NCBI GenBank assembly: GCA_023433505.1
Contig: JAEZCO010000091.1
Coordinates: 62,001-126,000 of the forward strand
Source: Bacillota bacterium
GTDB lineage: Bacteria > Bacillota > Clostridia > Acetivibrionales > DTU013
Length of the DNA: 64,000 bases
Direction of reading: 5' to 3'
The notes beneath the pieces are model-generated. The model saw only the letters and a program-made list of their open reading frames with translations. It did no database searches and was not told where the DNA came from. Within the stretch, counting starts at the first letter, position 1; every line of letters begins with the position of its first letter. Below are positions 36,739 through 45,941 of the stretch, one piece after another. Position numbers and translations under genes: made by a program.

Positions 36739-37920
36739 TCATTCAGTAGCCCCCTCCTTAGAAGAGGGAGCTGTGACGTTGTTTAAATCCAGCTTCACGA
36801 AGCGCGGCCTGTAAACGCCGTTGTTGTCCGGAAATCTCCCCTGCAGGTTCACATTATAGGAAACCAGAAGATAGCCGGGAGGCGATACATGGGGGTGGGC
36901 TTTGGCATTGTACGTAAACGAATTTTGAAGCTTTTCCGGCTCGGGTGTTTTATAGAAGGTTACCGGTTTCCCAAAGGTATACGGATTGGTCCCAATGGCG
37001 TACTGCAGCTCGTTTCCTATGACGTCCTTTTCATATACAAGCATAAACTCGTTCTTATAAACTCCCGACGTCAGTGGTGTGACGCTCAGCTCGCAGGACA
37101 CACGGCTGGCAATGACAGAGCCTGCATTGTTAGCTTGCTCGATGCCTTCCACCCAGTTTCCGCTATTATAAAACCTCCATTTGCCTGTGTCCGGAAAATC
37201 CTCCCGTTTTACACGGGCTACGAGAAGTTCCTTGGAATGAGTAGACAGGTCGTCCCTGTATCCGTAAATATACACATATCCATCCGGCTTCGGCGCGCCC
37301 GCCGTCTTTGTATTGTCGCAAATTCCCGCTCCAAAAACGATCTGGTGAGCATCGTCCTTGTACATCAGCGGAGTTTTTTCCGTAACGGAATAATTTCTGA
37401 AGTCCGGAGTTCCGTTGACCAGGGGTATTTTAACCATATCCACCTGGGTCGGATACATCTGTGCGTCGATGGTATATGCAAGGGCATAGATTGCGTCGCC
37501 GACGGCAATTCCGTCCAGCATCCAGTAGGTTTCAAAAAAAAGGTTGGTATGAGCCTTCTTGCCGTATATCCCGTAAATGAACTCCCTTTTTGCCGGATCC
37601 GGCTTGTTTCCGGTCAGGAGAGCCGCCGACTGCTTGACCATGTCAAAAACACCGATGTATTTGCCGGTGGCGGTGTCACATTTGCCAAGGAGGGTATCGC
37701 TGAAGAGCCATAAGGTTTTGGAAGCTTCGTCAGCGCTTCCTGCACGGTCCTTGCCGTCCAGCGGAATGGAATAGATTCCATCGGCGCCCGTCCATCCGTC
37801 GTAGTTTAGCCAGAGATTGGTCCATTCGGCATCGGGAGCGCATTGCAGCACCCGGGTATCATTCATGCCTGCAGACGGATCGGATGCGGCGCAGCCTGCG
37901 GTTGAAGAAATTATCAACAA
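36739..37920 (-). CDS. Beta-propeller (DUF5005/DUF4185-like) lipoprotein
   Basis: A 393-residue frame from a TTG at 37920, with a lipobox STAGC a few residues later. The mature protein repeats W..LW..YDGWTGADGIYSIPLDG, TLWLFSDTLLG and PDGYVYIYGY blade-like segments, as in five-bladed propeller proteins of the GH43/GH32 kind. It shares TGADGI-SIPL, VYIYGY and LLVSYNVN with the protein at 41909-43627. A full signal peptide is encoded upstream in the same frame (EFSIGFVVSALLIISS), but the only ATG with a ribosome site (37952) is out of frame by one base. It may bind or hydrolyse mannan-type glycans on the cell surface; catalysis is unproven. Confidence 0.7.
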   Translation of the reverse strand: MLIISSTAGCAASDPSAGMNDTRVLQCAPDAEWTNLWLNYDGWTGADGIYSIPLDGKDRAGSADEASKTLWLFSDTLLGKCDTATGKYIGVFDMVKQSAALLTGNKPDPAKREFIYGIYGKKAHTNLFFETYWMLDGIAVGDAIYALAYTIDAQMYPTQVDMVKIPLVNGTPDFRNYSVTEKTPLMYKDDAHQIVFGAGICDNTKTAGAPKPDGYVYIYGYRDDLSTHSKELLVARVKREDFPDTGKWRFYNSGNWVEGIEQANNAGSVIASRVSCELSVTPLTSGVYKNEFMLVYEKDVIGNELQYAIGTNPYTFGKPVTFYKTPEPEKLQNSFTYNAKAHPHVSPPGYLLVSYNVNLQGRFPDNNGVYRPRFVKLDLNNVTAPSSKEGATE

Positions 37921-38082
37921 GGCTGAAACAACAAATCCAATTGAAAATTCATGATCTCTCCACCCTTCCTTGATACTATGGCCTATACAGCGTTATTTTC
38001 CATACCTTCCGTACTTTTCGGCAGCATTATCCCATGGCCGGTGTTTTCCAGGCGCAATACGGTAATCCCGCTTCGTGCCGGT

Positions 38083-39084
38083 TTATTTAATGATGTTGAT
38101 AATTTCTTCAAAGGATCTGCAAAAATGATCACAAAGCCCTCTGGTCCCGCTGTGGAGTATATTGCCGTCTTCAATGCCGATGGCCGTGTAGCCCGCCAGC
38201 TTGATGGCGCAGATTCCGGCTCCGCTGTCCTCGATGCCCAGGACGGAATGTCTATCCTCAAAAGGAATTCCAAGGCCGACCCTGCAGGTCTCCGAATAAA
38301 GCCAGGGATGCGGTTTGGGAGACAGTTCCCCCATAGTGCCCGCTGCACCTTGCCCCAGCGGGTAGCCCGCAGTGATGATGCAGTCGTAGAAATCCTTGGG
38401 ATCTCCCATTCCCAGGGTATCAAAAGCGGATACTATCTCCGGATAAGCCTTCTGATAAAGCCCGGAGGTGACAAGACCAAGCTTTATCTTCATCCCTTTC
38501 AGTTCGTAAAGAAAGTCCCTGATCCCCGGCGAGGGTCTGAAAGCATTTTTTCTGCCCCGGCCTTCAAGAATCTCCTTCATCTCATACCCTGTATGTTCAA
38601 AATAAAACTTTCTGGCTTCTTCTACGGTTTTGTCCGGACAGTATTTTCCGATGCAGTATTTCAAGTGTTCTGACACACTATGGCCTGATACGTGGGGAAG
38701 GTCGGCATTTTCCAGTTGGAATTTCGGATTTCCAAGCAAGCTGCGGCAGGTCAACTGGATGATCTCCCTCCAGAATTCCTCACTCCTTACAGTGGTACCG
38801 TCCAAATCCATCAGGACAGCTTTCACCGGCTTATCCAGCCGGGTGGGATGCACCGGATAATAGGCGGGATAGCCCATGGCAGATTTTACATAGGCCAAGG
38901 TCCTGTTTTCAAAGGAGATGAATTCGACTTTCCCGTCACCTGTGGAAAAAATGGCCGTGACGCCATTTTTTCCTGTCTTGAAGCACCCGTCGCCGCAGTG
39001 GTCCAGGAATTTGAATCCCTTTTCCGCAGTCACTGTTCCCAGGCCGGGAGCCTCAAAGCGGATGATATTTTTATGCGTTTGCAT
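38083..39084 (-). CDS. HAD superfamily hydrolase with N-terminal extension
   Basis: A 333-residue HAD phosphatase. Motif I is LMDLDGTTV with the nucleophile Asp93 and Asp95, motif II LVTSG near 205, and motif IV LGIEDSGAG near 285; the helical cap lies between. This is the beta-phosphoglucomutase/phosphatase subclass. The first 85 residues are an extra, beta-rich part unrelated to the HAD core. It follows the GH38-type gene with three bases between stop and start, so coupled. It may dephosphorylate a sugar phosphate in the mannoside pathway or act as a mutase. Confidence 0.8.
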   Translation of the reverse strand: MQTHKNIIRFEAPGLGTVTAEKGFKFLDHCGDGCFKTGKNGVTAIFSTGDGKVEFISFENRTLAYVKSAMGYPAYYPVHPTRLDKPVKAVLMDLDGTTVRSEEFWREIIQLTCRSLLGNPKFQLENADLPHVSGHSVSEHLKYCIGKYCPDKTVEEARKFYFEHTGYEMKEILEGRGRKNAFRPSPGIRDFLYELKGMKIKLGLVTSGLYQKAYPEIVSAFDTLGMGDPKDFYDCIITAGYPLGQGAAGTMGELSPKPHPWLYSETCRVGLGIPFEDRHSVLGIEDSGAGICAIKLAGYTAIGIEDGNILHSGTRGLCDHFCRSFEEIINIIK

Positions 39085-39087
39085 GCC

Positions 39088-41865
39088 TTAAAACTCCAAT
39101 CCCAGGGTAATGATTCTTTTCTTCGGAACCGAGAGCCGGATGCTTTGCCCGCCGGTTATGCCAAGCTCTTCCACCGCTTCTTCATTCAGCTTCAAAAGCC
39201 TTGCTTTCGCTATCGGCGCGAAACTCCAGAGCTGTCCTTCCACTGTTTCCTCCGTAGGATTGTAAAAGCGCAGAACCATGGATTTCCCATCCTCCGACCG
39301 CTTCATTCCCGTCATGTAGAGAACCTCAGGCTCAAGCCGGAAGAAGGACTGGCATTTGGAAAGGCCCTTACCTGCAAACCGGCTGTGCTGCATGGACATC
39401 AGCGTGCTTCTGTGTGCTGCTTCCTGTACCAATAAGCCGCTTTCTTCCCAGTTTCCCTGGTAAAAATGCAATGCCAGAGAATATTTATGTTTGCCGGGGC
39501 ATTGGGACCCTTCGTTTCCGTCACGGACCACACGGTCCTCTCTCAAAAGACCCGACATTTTCGGATAGCCATAAGCCCTCAGCAAGGTCAGTGCCACAGT
39601 TCCCGCGGTATTATCAAGGACTTCGTACTCGGTAATGCCGTCGCTTATGGCTGCCAGTCCCCTGCCGCCGTTTTCTGCCGCAACAAATCCCAGGTACGGA
39701 TTTGTTCCTGTCATAGGCTCAAGCCAATCGGAAGTATCCGGCATATGCACCTTTCTCCGGATTACGTCAAACTGTCCGTGAACAATGGCTTCTTCGGGAT
39801 GGAAGCCTGCATCGAACATGGTGCGGAGCTTGTGGTATTTCACGGTATTGTCCACTTCCACATCGATGATTAATCTTGCAACGCCTTTTTTTAGAGAAAC
39901 CCTTGATGTAATGGATATTTCCTTTTCGTGTTCCGTTCTCTTCTTTGTAAAGTGATCAATGCCCTCCGGCAGCTTCCATTTCAGGCCGATTTCAAAGGTG
40001 GTCACCACCGGTCCGTTTTCTATAAGCTTTATTTCAGCATTGCAGCCCAGTGAGTTGTAAACCCTGTCTCCAAAAGGCTCGAACCTGGTCCATGGATCGC
40101 CCCAATCTCCGGCATCCTCGAACCACAGCAGGTTTGTATAAACCTGGCCCGATTTTTTCTCGGTGACCGACAGGGTTCCGTTGGGATGTATCTTTACTTT
40201 GAGATATTCGTTCTCCATCTCATTGGCGCCGCAAACCATGGTCCCGTAATTTGTTACCTTGTGGGCCAGGGGCTTGACGGTAAAGGTCTTGAAGCCAAGC
40301 GCCGGAAGCTTTCCGGCATTGAACGCCACTTTCCATTTGGTAGTAAAGAAGGTCATGGGAAGCTCATTGGGCTCCGTTGCGATCAAATAGCTGCCTTCCC
40401 TTGAAAGTATCTGCTGCTCTATCCTGTTTCCCTCAGGATCGTAAATCCGAAAGCCCTTATAATCCTTATTTTTGGTGAAATCCACATACACCGAGACACA
40501 AGCCTCCTGCTCATAGGGCAGGGGATTGAATACTGTTACCAGGACATCTTCCGGATTGGCGCCGGAGCTGTCAATATGGGATATTATGGTCCCCATGGCC
40601 TCTTTCGTCAAAGCCTTTCCAAGGATCTCCGCCTGATCGAAGCGATACATCATATCCTTATGAATCTGGTCGGGGCTCAAACCTCCGATGCTGTCGTGGG
40701 AATGGGACGAAAGCAGATATTTCCAGGCTTTCTCCAGGGGAAGAACAGGGTATTCCAGCCCATACAGGACATTCGCAACGGATGAAAGCGGCTCGGCCCA
40801 CCGAAGAAGTGACCTTTCGGCTTCGGCATTTCTCTGCTTGATATACATGCGGGATGAAATAGAGTCTTTCAAAAATGCATTAAACGCATTCTCAACGCTG
40901 GGATGCCGCCTTTCGCCCTTAAGCACCGTCATTTTTTCCGGATGGATGCTTTTTCTCAGATGCTGGATAAAATCAGGCAGGGAACTGTGCACAAATTCCC
41001 ATTCGGGATTCACTTCATTGGCCTTTTCGATGACCTTATGCAGGTTTTCATTGGGAAACACACTGTCCATACCATCCATGAGCACCAGGCAGTCGCAGGT
41101 AGTGCCGGCCAGTATGTCTTCCATGGCCTCATTGATTCCCTGCTCCACCACATCCAGATTCAGCTCTTTTCTATAAGGAGAGACAATAAGGTGCGGTTCT
41201 TCTTCATGATCCTCACCGGCACGGTTGAGAGTCACCGGCAGGCAGCCTTCATCCCCCCAATGGAAGCCATCCCAGTCTTTCTCATGCATTGTTCTGGCGG
41301 ATACGTAAAGGTAAAAAGCTCCCCGGCTCACAAAACGGCTCAATCGTATACCCAATATCCTGCTGCCGTCCGGCGCTTCAAGGAAGTATTCCTGTGTGCA
41401 CTCGCCGCTGTGGATGCCACGGTAGAAGATAATTCCGTCGATATTAAAGCCGGAATATAATTGGGCCATTTGCGATATCTGACCGTAGGATGTCGGTGTA
41501 TAGCCCACGGGAGAATATTTTCCGAATTCCTCCGATACCTTTTTGCCCATTAAAAGATTTCTTACCAGGGATTCCTCGTTGACGCAATGCTCTTCGGGCA
41601 AGGTGTACCAGGGCCCCACCACCAGCCTTCCGGCGGCGATGAGCTTTTTCAGCCGCTCTTTGTTTTCAGGCCTGAATTCCAGGTAATCCTCCAGAAAAAT
41701 TGTCTGGGAATCAAAATTAAAGTATTTATATTCCGGATTATTTTCCATCAAAGATATAAGCCTGTCAAGCAGCTTGACCAACTGCATGCGCGTCTCTTCC
41801 AGCGGAAATCTCCATTCTCTGTCCCAATGTGTATTTGATAGAATATGAATTGTTTTCTTTCCCAT
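39088..41865 (-). CDS. GH38 family alpha-mannosidase-like protein
   Basis: A 925-residue cytoplasmic protein with the GH38 layout: N-terminal catalytic domain, three-helix middle domain and C-terminal beta domains. The zinc ligands NTHWDREW (His13, Asp15) and SHSHDSIGG are present. The position of the usual nucleophile, the Asp of the PDxFG motif, reads PTSYG (Thr125), so the standard catalytic residue is missing or displaced. Residues FNFDSQTIFLEDYLE and VVGPWYTLPEE match the family. It starts with ATG at 41865 and is followed by the HAD gene. In this operon removal of mannose is likely, but the substitution leaves the activity open. Confidence 0.85.
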   Translation of the reverse strand: MGKKTIHILSNTHWDREWRFPLEETRMQLVKLLDRLISLMENNPEYKYFNFDSQTIFLEDYLEFRPENKERLKKLIAAGRLVVGPWYTLPEEHCVNEESLVRNLLMGKKVSEEFGKYSPVGYTPTSYGQISQMAQLYSGFNIDGIIFYRGIHSGECTQEYFLEAPDGSRILGIRLSRFVSRGAFYLYVSARTMHEKDWDGFHWGDEGCLPVTLNRAGEDHEEEPHLIVSPYRKELNLDVVEQGINEAMEDILAGTTCDCLVLMDGMDSVFPNENLHKVIEKANEVNPEWEFVHSSLPDFIQHLRKSIHPEKMTVLKGERRHPSVENAFNAFLKDSISSRMYIKQRNAEAERSLLRWAEPLSSVANVLYGLEYPVLPLEKAWKYLLSSHSHDSIGGLSPDQIHKDMMYRFDQAEILGKALTKEAMGTIISHIDSSGANPEDVLVTVFNPLPYEQEACVSVYVDFTKNKDYKGFRIYDPEGNRIEQQILSREGSYLIATEPNELPMTFFTTKWKVAFNAGKLPALGFKTFTVKPLAHKVTNYGTMVCGANEMENEYLKVKIHPNGTLSVTEKKSGQVYTNLLWFEDAGDWGDPWTRFEPFGDRVYNSLGCNAEIKLIENGPVVTTFEIGLKWKLPEGIDHFTKKRTEHEKEISITSRVSLKKGVARLIIDVEVDNTVKYHKLRTMFDAGFHPEEAIVHGQFDVIRRKVHMPDTSDWLEPMTGTNPYLGFVAAENGGRGLAAISDGITEYEVLDNTAGTVALTLLRAYGYPKMSGLLREDRVVRDGNEGSQCPGKHKYSLALHFYQGNWEESGLLVQEAAHRSTLMSMQHSRFAGKGLSKCQSFFRLEPEVLYMTGMKRSEDGKSMVLRFYNPTEETVEGQLWSFAPIAKARLLKLNEEAVEELGITGGQSIRLSVPKKRIITLGLEF

Positions 41866-41908
41866 GATGCGCTGTCCCTCACTTTAGTATAAATATTGGC
41901 TATCAGTG

Positions 41909-43627
41909 TTAAAGTATTTCCCTGACTCTGATAAAACGCGGCCGGTATATCTCCCCTTTTCGCAAATGCATGTCGAAGCCTGTGGTATTGACATTATAGC
42001 TGATCAGCAGTTCTCCGGGTTTTGAAAGATGGGGGTGGGCTTTGCCATGATACACAAACGTCCCGTGCCCGTCCTCCGACTCAGGGACGGAATACAGCGG
42101 AACAATTTCGCCAAAAGGCCCGACAGGCGTTTCAGCAGTGCTGCAGGCAATGATTCCGCTTTTTACGTCCTTTTGGAAAACCGCAAGGTACTTTCCGTGG
42201 AATAATCCGCCTTCCATGGGAGTAACGCTCATTTCATGGCAAATGTGACTGGCAATGGGCGAGCATTGGCCAATATCCTCCGACCATTCAATACCATTCC
42301 AAAAGCGCCATTTCTCCAGGGCTTCAAAATCTTCCGCCAATACGCGCGCTGCCACCAGCTGCAGCGTTTCCTTATCTGAAGCAGGCATATAGCCGTAGAT
42401 ATATACATAGCCATCGGGATTGGGTGCCCCGGCTTCAATGGTATTTGCCATAACCGCACAGCCAAAGACGATATCGCCCTTTCCCTCCGGGAGACGGTGA
42501 AAAAGCGGTGTATCTATCTGTCTGCAATTCCCCAGCTCAGGCCCGTCCTGTCCAAGAGGGACGGAGATCAGGGTAACGCCGAAAACACTGAAGCAGAAAC
42601 CTTCCAGGCCCTCCGGATCATCCTTGACCAGCATGGTAAAATAATAAATTCTCCCGTTTATGCAAATCCCGTCACCCAACCAGTAATAGCAATGCTCACC
42701 GGGCATTGCCCGGACTGAAGGCGTATCCGGTGTAAAAACGCTGCTGCGCCCGAAGGTACCGTCCTTCCCCCATATAAACCTTATTTTGTCGGCTTCGGGT
42801 TCACTTCCGGATAGCAGGGCAAGGGAATTATTGATCATGGTCCAGGACTCGCTGCGTTTCCCGGTCTTATCCATTTCATCGATAAAAGTGTCGCTGAAAT
42901 TAAACAGGGTTTTTGTGGTAGCCCCTGATCCTCTTTTCTCCAGTCCCGAAAGGGGTATGCTGAAAATCCCGTCGGCGCCGGTCCAGCCGGAGAACCGGTG
43001 GAATAGCTCCGTCCACTCCTCCGCAGCCTCAACCAACATGCCTCTTCCCACATAAAAACGCACCTTGCTAAGACCGAAGGCAGCTTCGGCGCCATCCTTT
43101 CCACCCCAGTTTCCATCGCTTGCGCCGGAATTCGGAACAAGCTTTACATACCGGAGGGAAATGCCGCCAAAGTCAACGGGTGAATTGCTTCCGTCATCAA
43201 GGTTGGTAGCTTTCAAAGCCTTTGTGCCATCCGCCCTGGCAAAGCGGTAGGGATATTTTTCACCCTTGAGCTCCGTCCAATTCAGCTTGTCAATGGAATA
43301 CAGGATGGAAACATTCTTCATCCCCCTGTTTACGTATGGCATTTCCGGATGCTCCGGATCATATTGGTTATAATTCCATACCAGCATTTTCCCCACAGGA
43401 TATACCTTTCCCAGGTCAAAAAGAAGCCAGGCGTTTAGACCGGGATTCATGTCCCCCAGCCACATATCCGCACCATATTTATGATTATCATGGGTGTCAT
43501 CCGGCGATGTGTCTCCGGAGATTCCATAAATTCCTGTTAGGTTTGCAGCATAGTATCCCTTCATAGTGCTGCCGGCTGTTACCGAAGCGTTGATATAATC
43601 ACCCGCATGTACATTTTCTGATTTCAT
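41909..43627 (-). CDS. Discoidin domain and beta-propeller (DUF5005-like) protein
   Basis: A 572-residue protein. The N-terminal 180 residues are an F5/8 type C (discoidin, CBM32-like) module, with NAWLLFDLGKVYPVGKMLVWNYN and GISLRYVKLVPNS. The rest is a propeller with WTGADGIFSIPLSG, PDGYVYIYGY and PGELLISYNVNT shared with the lipoprotein at 36739-37920. The frame opens at 43747, but ATG 43627 with an AAGGAG site 9 bases upstream is the likely start. There is no signal peptide, so this paralogue acts inside the cell, while the other is surface-anchored. Probably a mannoside-active or binding protein; the exact activity is unknown. Confidence 0.75.
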   Translation of the reverse strand: MKSENVHAGDYINASVTAGSTMKGYYAANLTGIYGISGDTSPDDTHDNHKYGADMWLGDMNPGLNAWLLFDLGKVYPVGKMLVWNYNQYDPEHPEMPYVNRGMKNVSILYSIDKLNWTELKGEKYPYRFARADGTKALKATNLDDGSNSPVDFGGISLRYVKLVPNSGASDGNWGGKDGAEAAFGLSKVRFYVGRGMLVEAAEEWTELFHRFSGWTGADGIFSIPLSGLEKRGSGATTKTLFNFSDTFIDEMDKTGKRSESWTMINNSLALLSGSEPEADKIRFIWGKDGTFGRSSVFTPDTPSVRAMPGEHCYYWLGDGICINGRIYYFTMLVKDDPEGLEGFCFSVFGVTLISVPLGQDGPELGNCRQIDTPLFHRLPEGKGDIVFGCAVMANTIEAGAPNPDGYVYIYGYMPASDKETLQLVAARVLAEDFEALEKWRFWNGIEWSEDIGQCSPIASHICHEMSVTPMEGGLFHGKYLAVFQKDVKSGIIACSTAETPVGPFGEIVPLYSVPESEDGHGTFVYHGKAHPHLSKPGELLISYNVNTTGFDMHLRKGEIYRPRFIRVREIL

Positions 43628-43767
43628 AAGGCCAGACTCCTTAATTATATGTTTTAAGTCGTATATTTCTTGTAATTTCAGGCATAACAATGCCCGGGAG
43701 AAGTAAATTAAATCCAATGAAATAATTGGTAAAGGACTGTCATCCATAACAGGTTAACTTGCACCGT

Positions 43768-44856
43768 TTATTTACGGTTCGGTGAAGTTGAATTCCGGTG
43801 AATGAACTTCACGGGAAGAAGCACCTTTGTACAGCCCAGGTCCGGATCGCTGATTGCGTGCAGCAGTACCCTGGCGGCCTCCTGCCCTATTTTCTGGAAA
43901 TACTGCCTGACGGTACTTAAGGGTACCTTCTGGTATTTTGATTTTTCTATATCGTCAAAACCTATTACCGACAAATCCTCCGGTATGCTAATTCCATTGC
44001 TTTCACAGATTTTGAGCAATTCAATGGCCAGGGTGTCGTTTACAGACAGCACGGCCGTGATTTCATTCTTCTTTATCATGGAAACAAGGTTCTCATTTTT
44101 TTCCGGTGATTTCAGGAATACAATTTCCTGCGAGGAGTGAATTCCCGCATTCTCCAGCGCCTTTAAGTAGCCTTTGTATCTTTCGGTTTCAGAGCTCAGG
44201 TTCGGATCAAAGGCGAGAAACGCTATCCTGCTGTGTCCCAGCTCTATGAGGTGCTGTGTTGCGCTGTATGCTCCGTCAAAGTTATCAGATGCCACGTAAT
44301 TGACCGGAAACGCATTGGTATATCTATCGATAAGAACAAAGGGGACGCCCTTCTTTTTCAGGCCCATAATGGTATCGGCATTGGCGTCAGGATTGGTGGA
44401 GAAAATCACAAGTCCTCCAATCCCGCCTGCAACGAGCCGGTTGATAATTTCTCTTTCCTTTTCAATGCTGTCGTCGGAATATTCAATTATCAGGGAGTAT
44501 CCATGCTTGTTGAGATAAAGCTGGATTCCTTTGGTCATTTGCATGAAGGAGCTGTCATAGGCTTCGTTGGAGGAAAGAATAAATGCAACCAGCCGTTTGC
44601 TTAAATCATTGCCTTCTCTTCCCGGCACTTTCTTTTCCGCCACAAAGCTGCCCTTCCCCTGGACACGGTAAATGACGCCCTCATTGACCAGCTCCGACAA
44701 TGCCCGGCGAACCGTGATGACACTGAAGCCAAGATCCTTGGAAAGCTCAGTTTCACTGGGTATGCGGTCGTTCACCGTCAGTTCGTTTTTGTTAATTTGA
44801 TTTAAAATAAAATCCTTAATCCGTTGATACTTCGGAAGCTCCATATTCTCTGACAC
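43768..44856 (-). CDS. GntR/LacI hybrid transcriptional regulator (AraR-like)
   Basis: About 362 residues. Residues 1-75 form a GntR-type winged helix-turn-helix (KYQRIKDFILNQI, SETELSKDLGFSVITVRRAL, GVIYRVQGKGSFV). The remainder is a LacI-type periplasmic-binding fold with VPFVLIDRYTNAFPVNYVASDN and NDTLAIELLKICESNGI. This architecture is that of AraR, a sugar-released repressor. I prefer the GTG at 44856, behind GGGGGGTAGGG; the frame also has ATGs at 44880 and 44910. The likely binding sites are the two AGTATAC repeats at 48436-48461 and 50218-50243, and it lies within the operon it would control. The effector is presumably a mannose derivative. Confidence 0.88.
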   Translation of the reverse strand: MSENMELPKYQRIKDFILNQINKNELTVNDRIPSETELSKDLGFSVITVRRALSELVNEGVIYRVQGKGSFVAEKKVPGREGNDLSKRLVAFILSSNEAYDSSFMQMTKGIQLYLNKHGYSLIIEYSDDSIEKEREIINRLVAGGIGGLVIFSTNPDANADTIMGLKKKGVPFVLIDRYTNAFPVNYVASDNFDGAYSATQHLIELGHSRIAFLAFDPNLSSETERYKGYLKALENAGIHSSQEIVFLKSPEKNENLVSMIKKNEITAVLSVNDTLAIELLKICESNGISIPEDLSVIGFDDIEKSKYQKVPLSTVRQYFQKIGQEAARVLLHAISDPDLGCTKVLLPVKFIHRNSTSPNRK

Positions 44857-44974
44857 AGCCCTACCCCCCAGTAAAATCATTCTTGTCTTCCAACTTCTAT
44901 ATATGACCATATACAGTTCGTATAATAACTACTAGTATATTCTATTTTATGGAACTTTGCAAGGCTTTCGCTTG

Positions 44975-45880
44975 CTACTTGTTTCCGCCATCCTCATAAT
45001 AAACCCACATATTGCTGGTTTTTACGATGATAACCGTCAAAATGAATGTAATCACCAGCAGGAACCAGGCCATTGCCGACCCGTAGCCCATGGAGCTTTC
45101 CAGGTAAAATGCCTTGTTGTAAAGATGATATGCATAAAACAAGGTCGAATTGCCCGGGTTGCCTCCGGTCATGATCAGTGCCTGGGTAAATACCTGAAAG
45201 CCGCCGATAATGCCCATGATTACATTAAAGAAAATAGAAGGCGTAATCATTGGCAGCGTGATTTGAAAAAATTTCACAGCGCTGCTGGCGCCGTCAATAT
45301 ATGCCGATTCATATAGCGATCTTGGTACATCTTGTAATGCAGCTAGATAAATTATCATACTGGAACCGACATACCAAAGGCTCATAATAATGAGTGAAAG
45401 CTTCGCCCATTTCGCATCCGTCAGCCATCCCGGGCCGTCAATCCCGATTCTCTGCAAAGTGGTATTGATCAGACCGAAATTAGTGTCAAACACCCACTGC
45501 CAGAGGATGGATACCGCTACCAGCGATACGACGTTGGGCAGGTAGAAGATGGTTCTGTATATTTTTATCCCTCCCACCTTCTGGTTCATAAGAACTGCAA
45601 CCGCAAGCCCTACAACCAGCCCGGCAGGCACTCCGATCACCACATAATACAGGGTATTGTAAAGGGACTTCCAAAATAAAGGGTCCTTGGTGAACATGAA
45701 CACATAATTGGTGAATCCTATAAATTTCGGCGCCTTGGGCATTACGTAGTAGGTCAGGCTGTAGTATAAGGAAAGGCAAATGGGAACAGCCATAAAGATC
45801 AAGAAACCAAGCAGCCAGGGCGAGGCAAAAAGATATCCCGTTATGTTCTGTTTTATTGCGTTTTTCGTTGATGCTTTCAT
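44975..45880 (-). CDS. Carbohydrate ABC transporter permease (MalF/UgpA-like)
   Basis: About 301 residues with six transmembrane segments; the docking loop is ESAYIDGASSAVKFF. I chose the ATG at 45880, the fifth residue of the longest frame, because AGGAGG lies 4 bases before it. It follows the binding protein gene across a strong hairpin (45897-45929). The partner permease lies two genes upstream, at 47452-48342. No ATPase gene is in the locus, so a shared MsmX-type ATPase is expected. Confidence 0.93.
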   Translation of the reverse strand: MKASTKNAIKQNITGYLFASPWLLGFLIFMAVPICLSLYYSLTYYVMPKAPKFIGFTNYVFMFTKDPLFWKSLYNTLYYVVIGVPAGLVVGLAVAVLMNQKVGGIKIYRTIFYLPNVVSLVAVSILWQWVFDTNFGLINTTLQRIGIDGPGWLTDAKWAKLSLIIMSLWYVGSSMIIYLAALQDVPRSLYESAYIDGASSAVKFFQITLPMITPSIFFNVIMGIIGGFQVFTQALIMTGGNPGNSTLFYAYHLYNKAFYLESSMGYGSAMAWFLLVITFILTVIIVKTSNMWVYYEDGGNK

Positions 45881-45896
45881 AGTCCTCCTCATAAAT

Positions 45897-45929
45897 ACCG
45901 TACCCTGAACATGAAATTCAGGGTACGGT
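45897..45929 (-). promoter_or_regulatory. Intercistronic hairpin after binding-protein gene
   Basis: A perfect 13-base stem, ACCGTACCCTGAA and its complement, with a 7-base loop, 13 bases after the binding-protein stop and 17 bases before the permease start. The minus strand continues with ATTTATG and no T-run. It is likely an mRNA-stabilising or partial-termination element that raises the binding protein over the permease. Confidence 0.6.
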
Positions 45930-45941
45930 GCCTTCCTTGCA

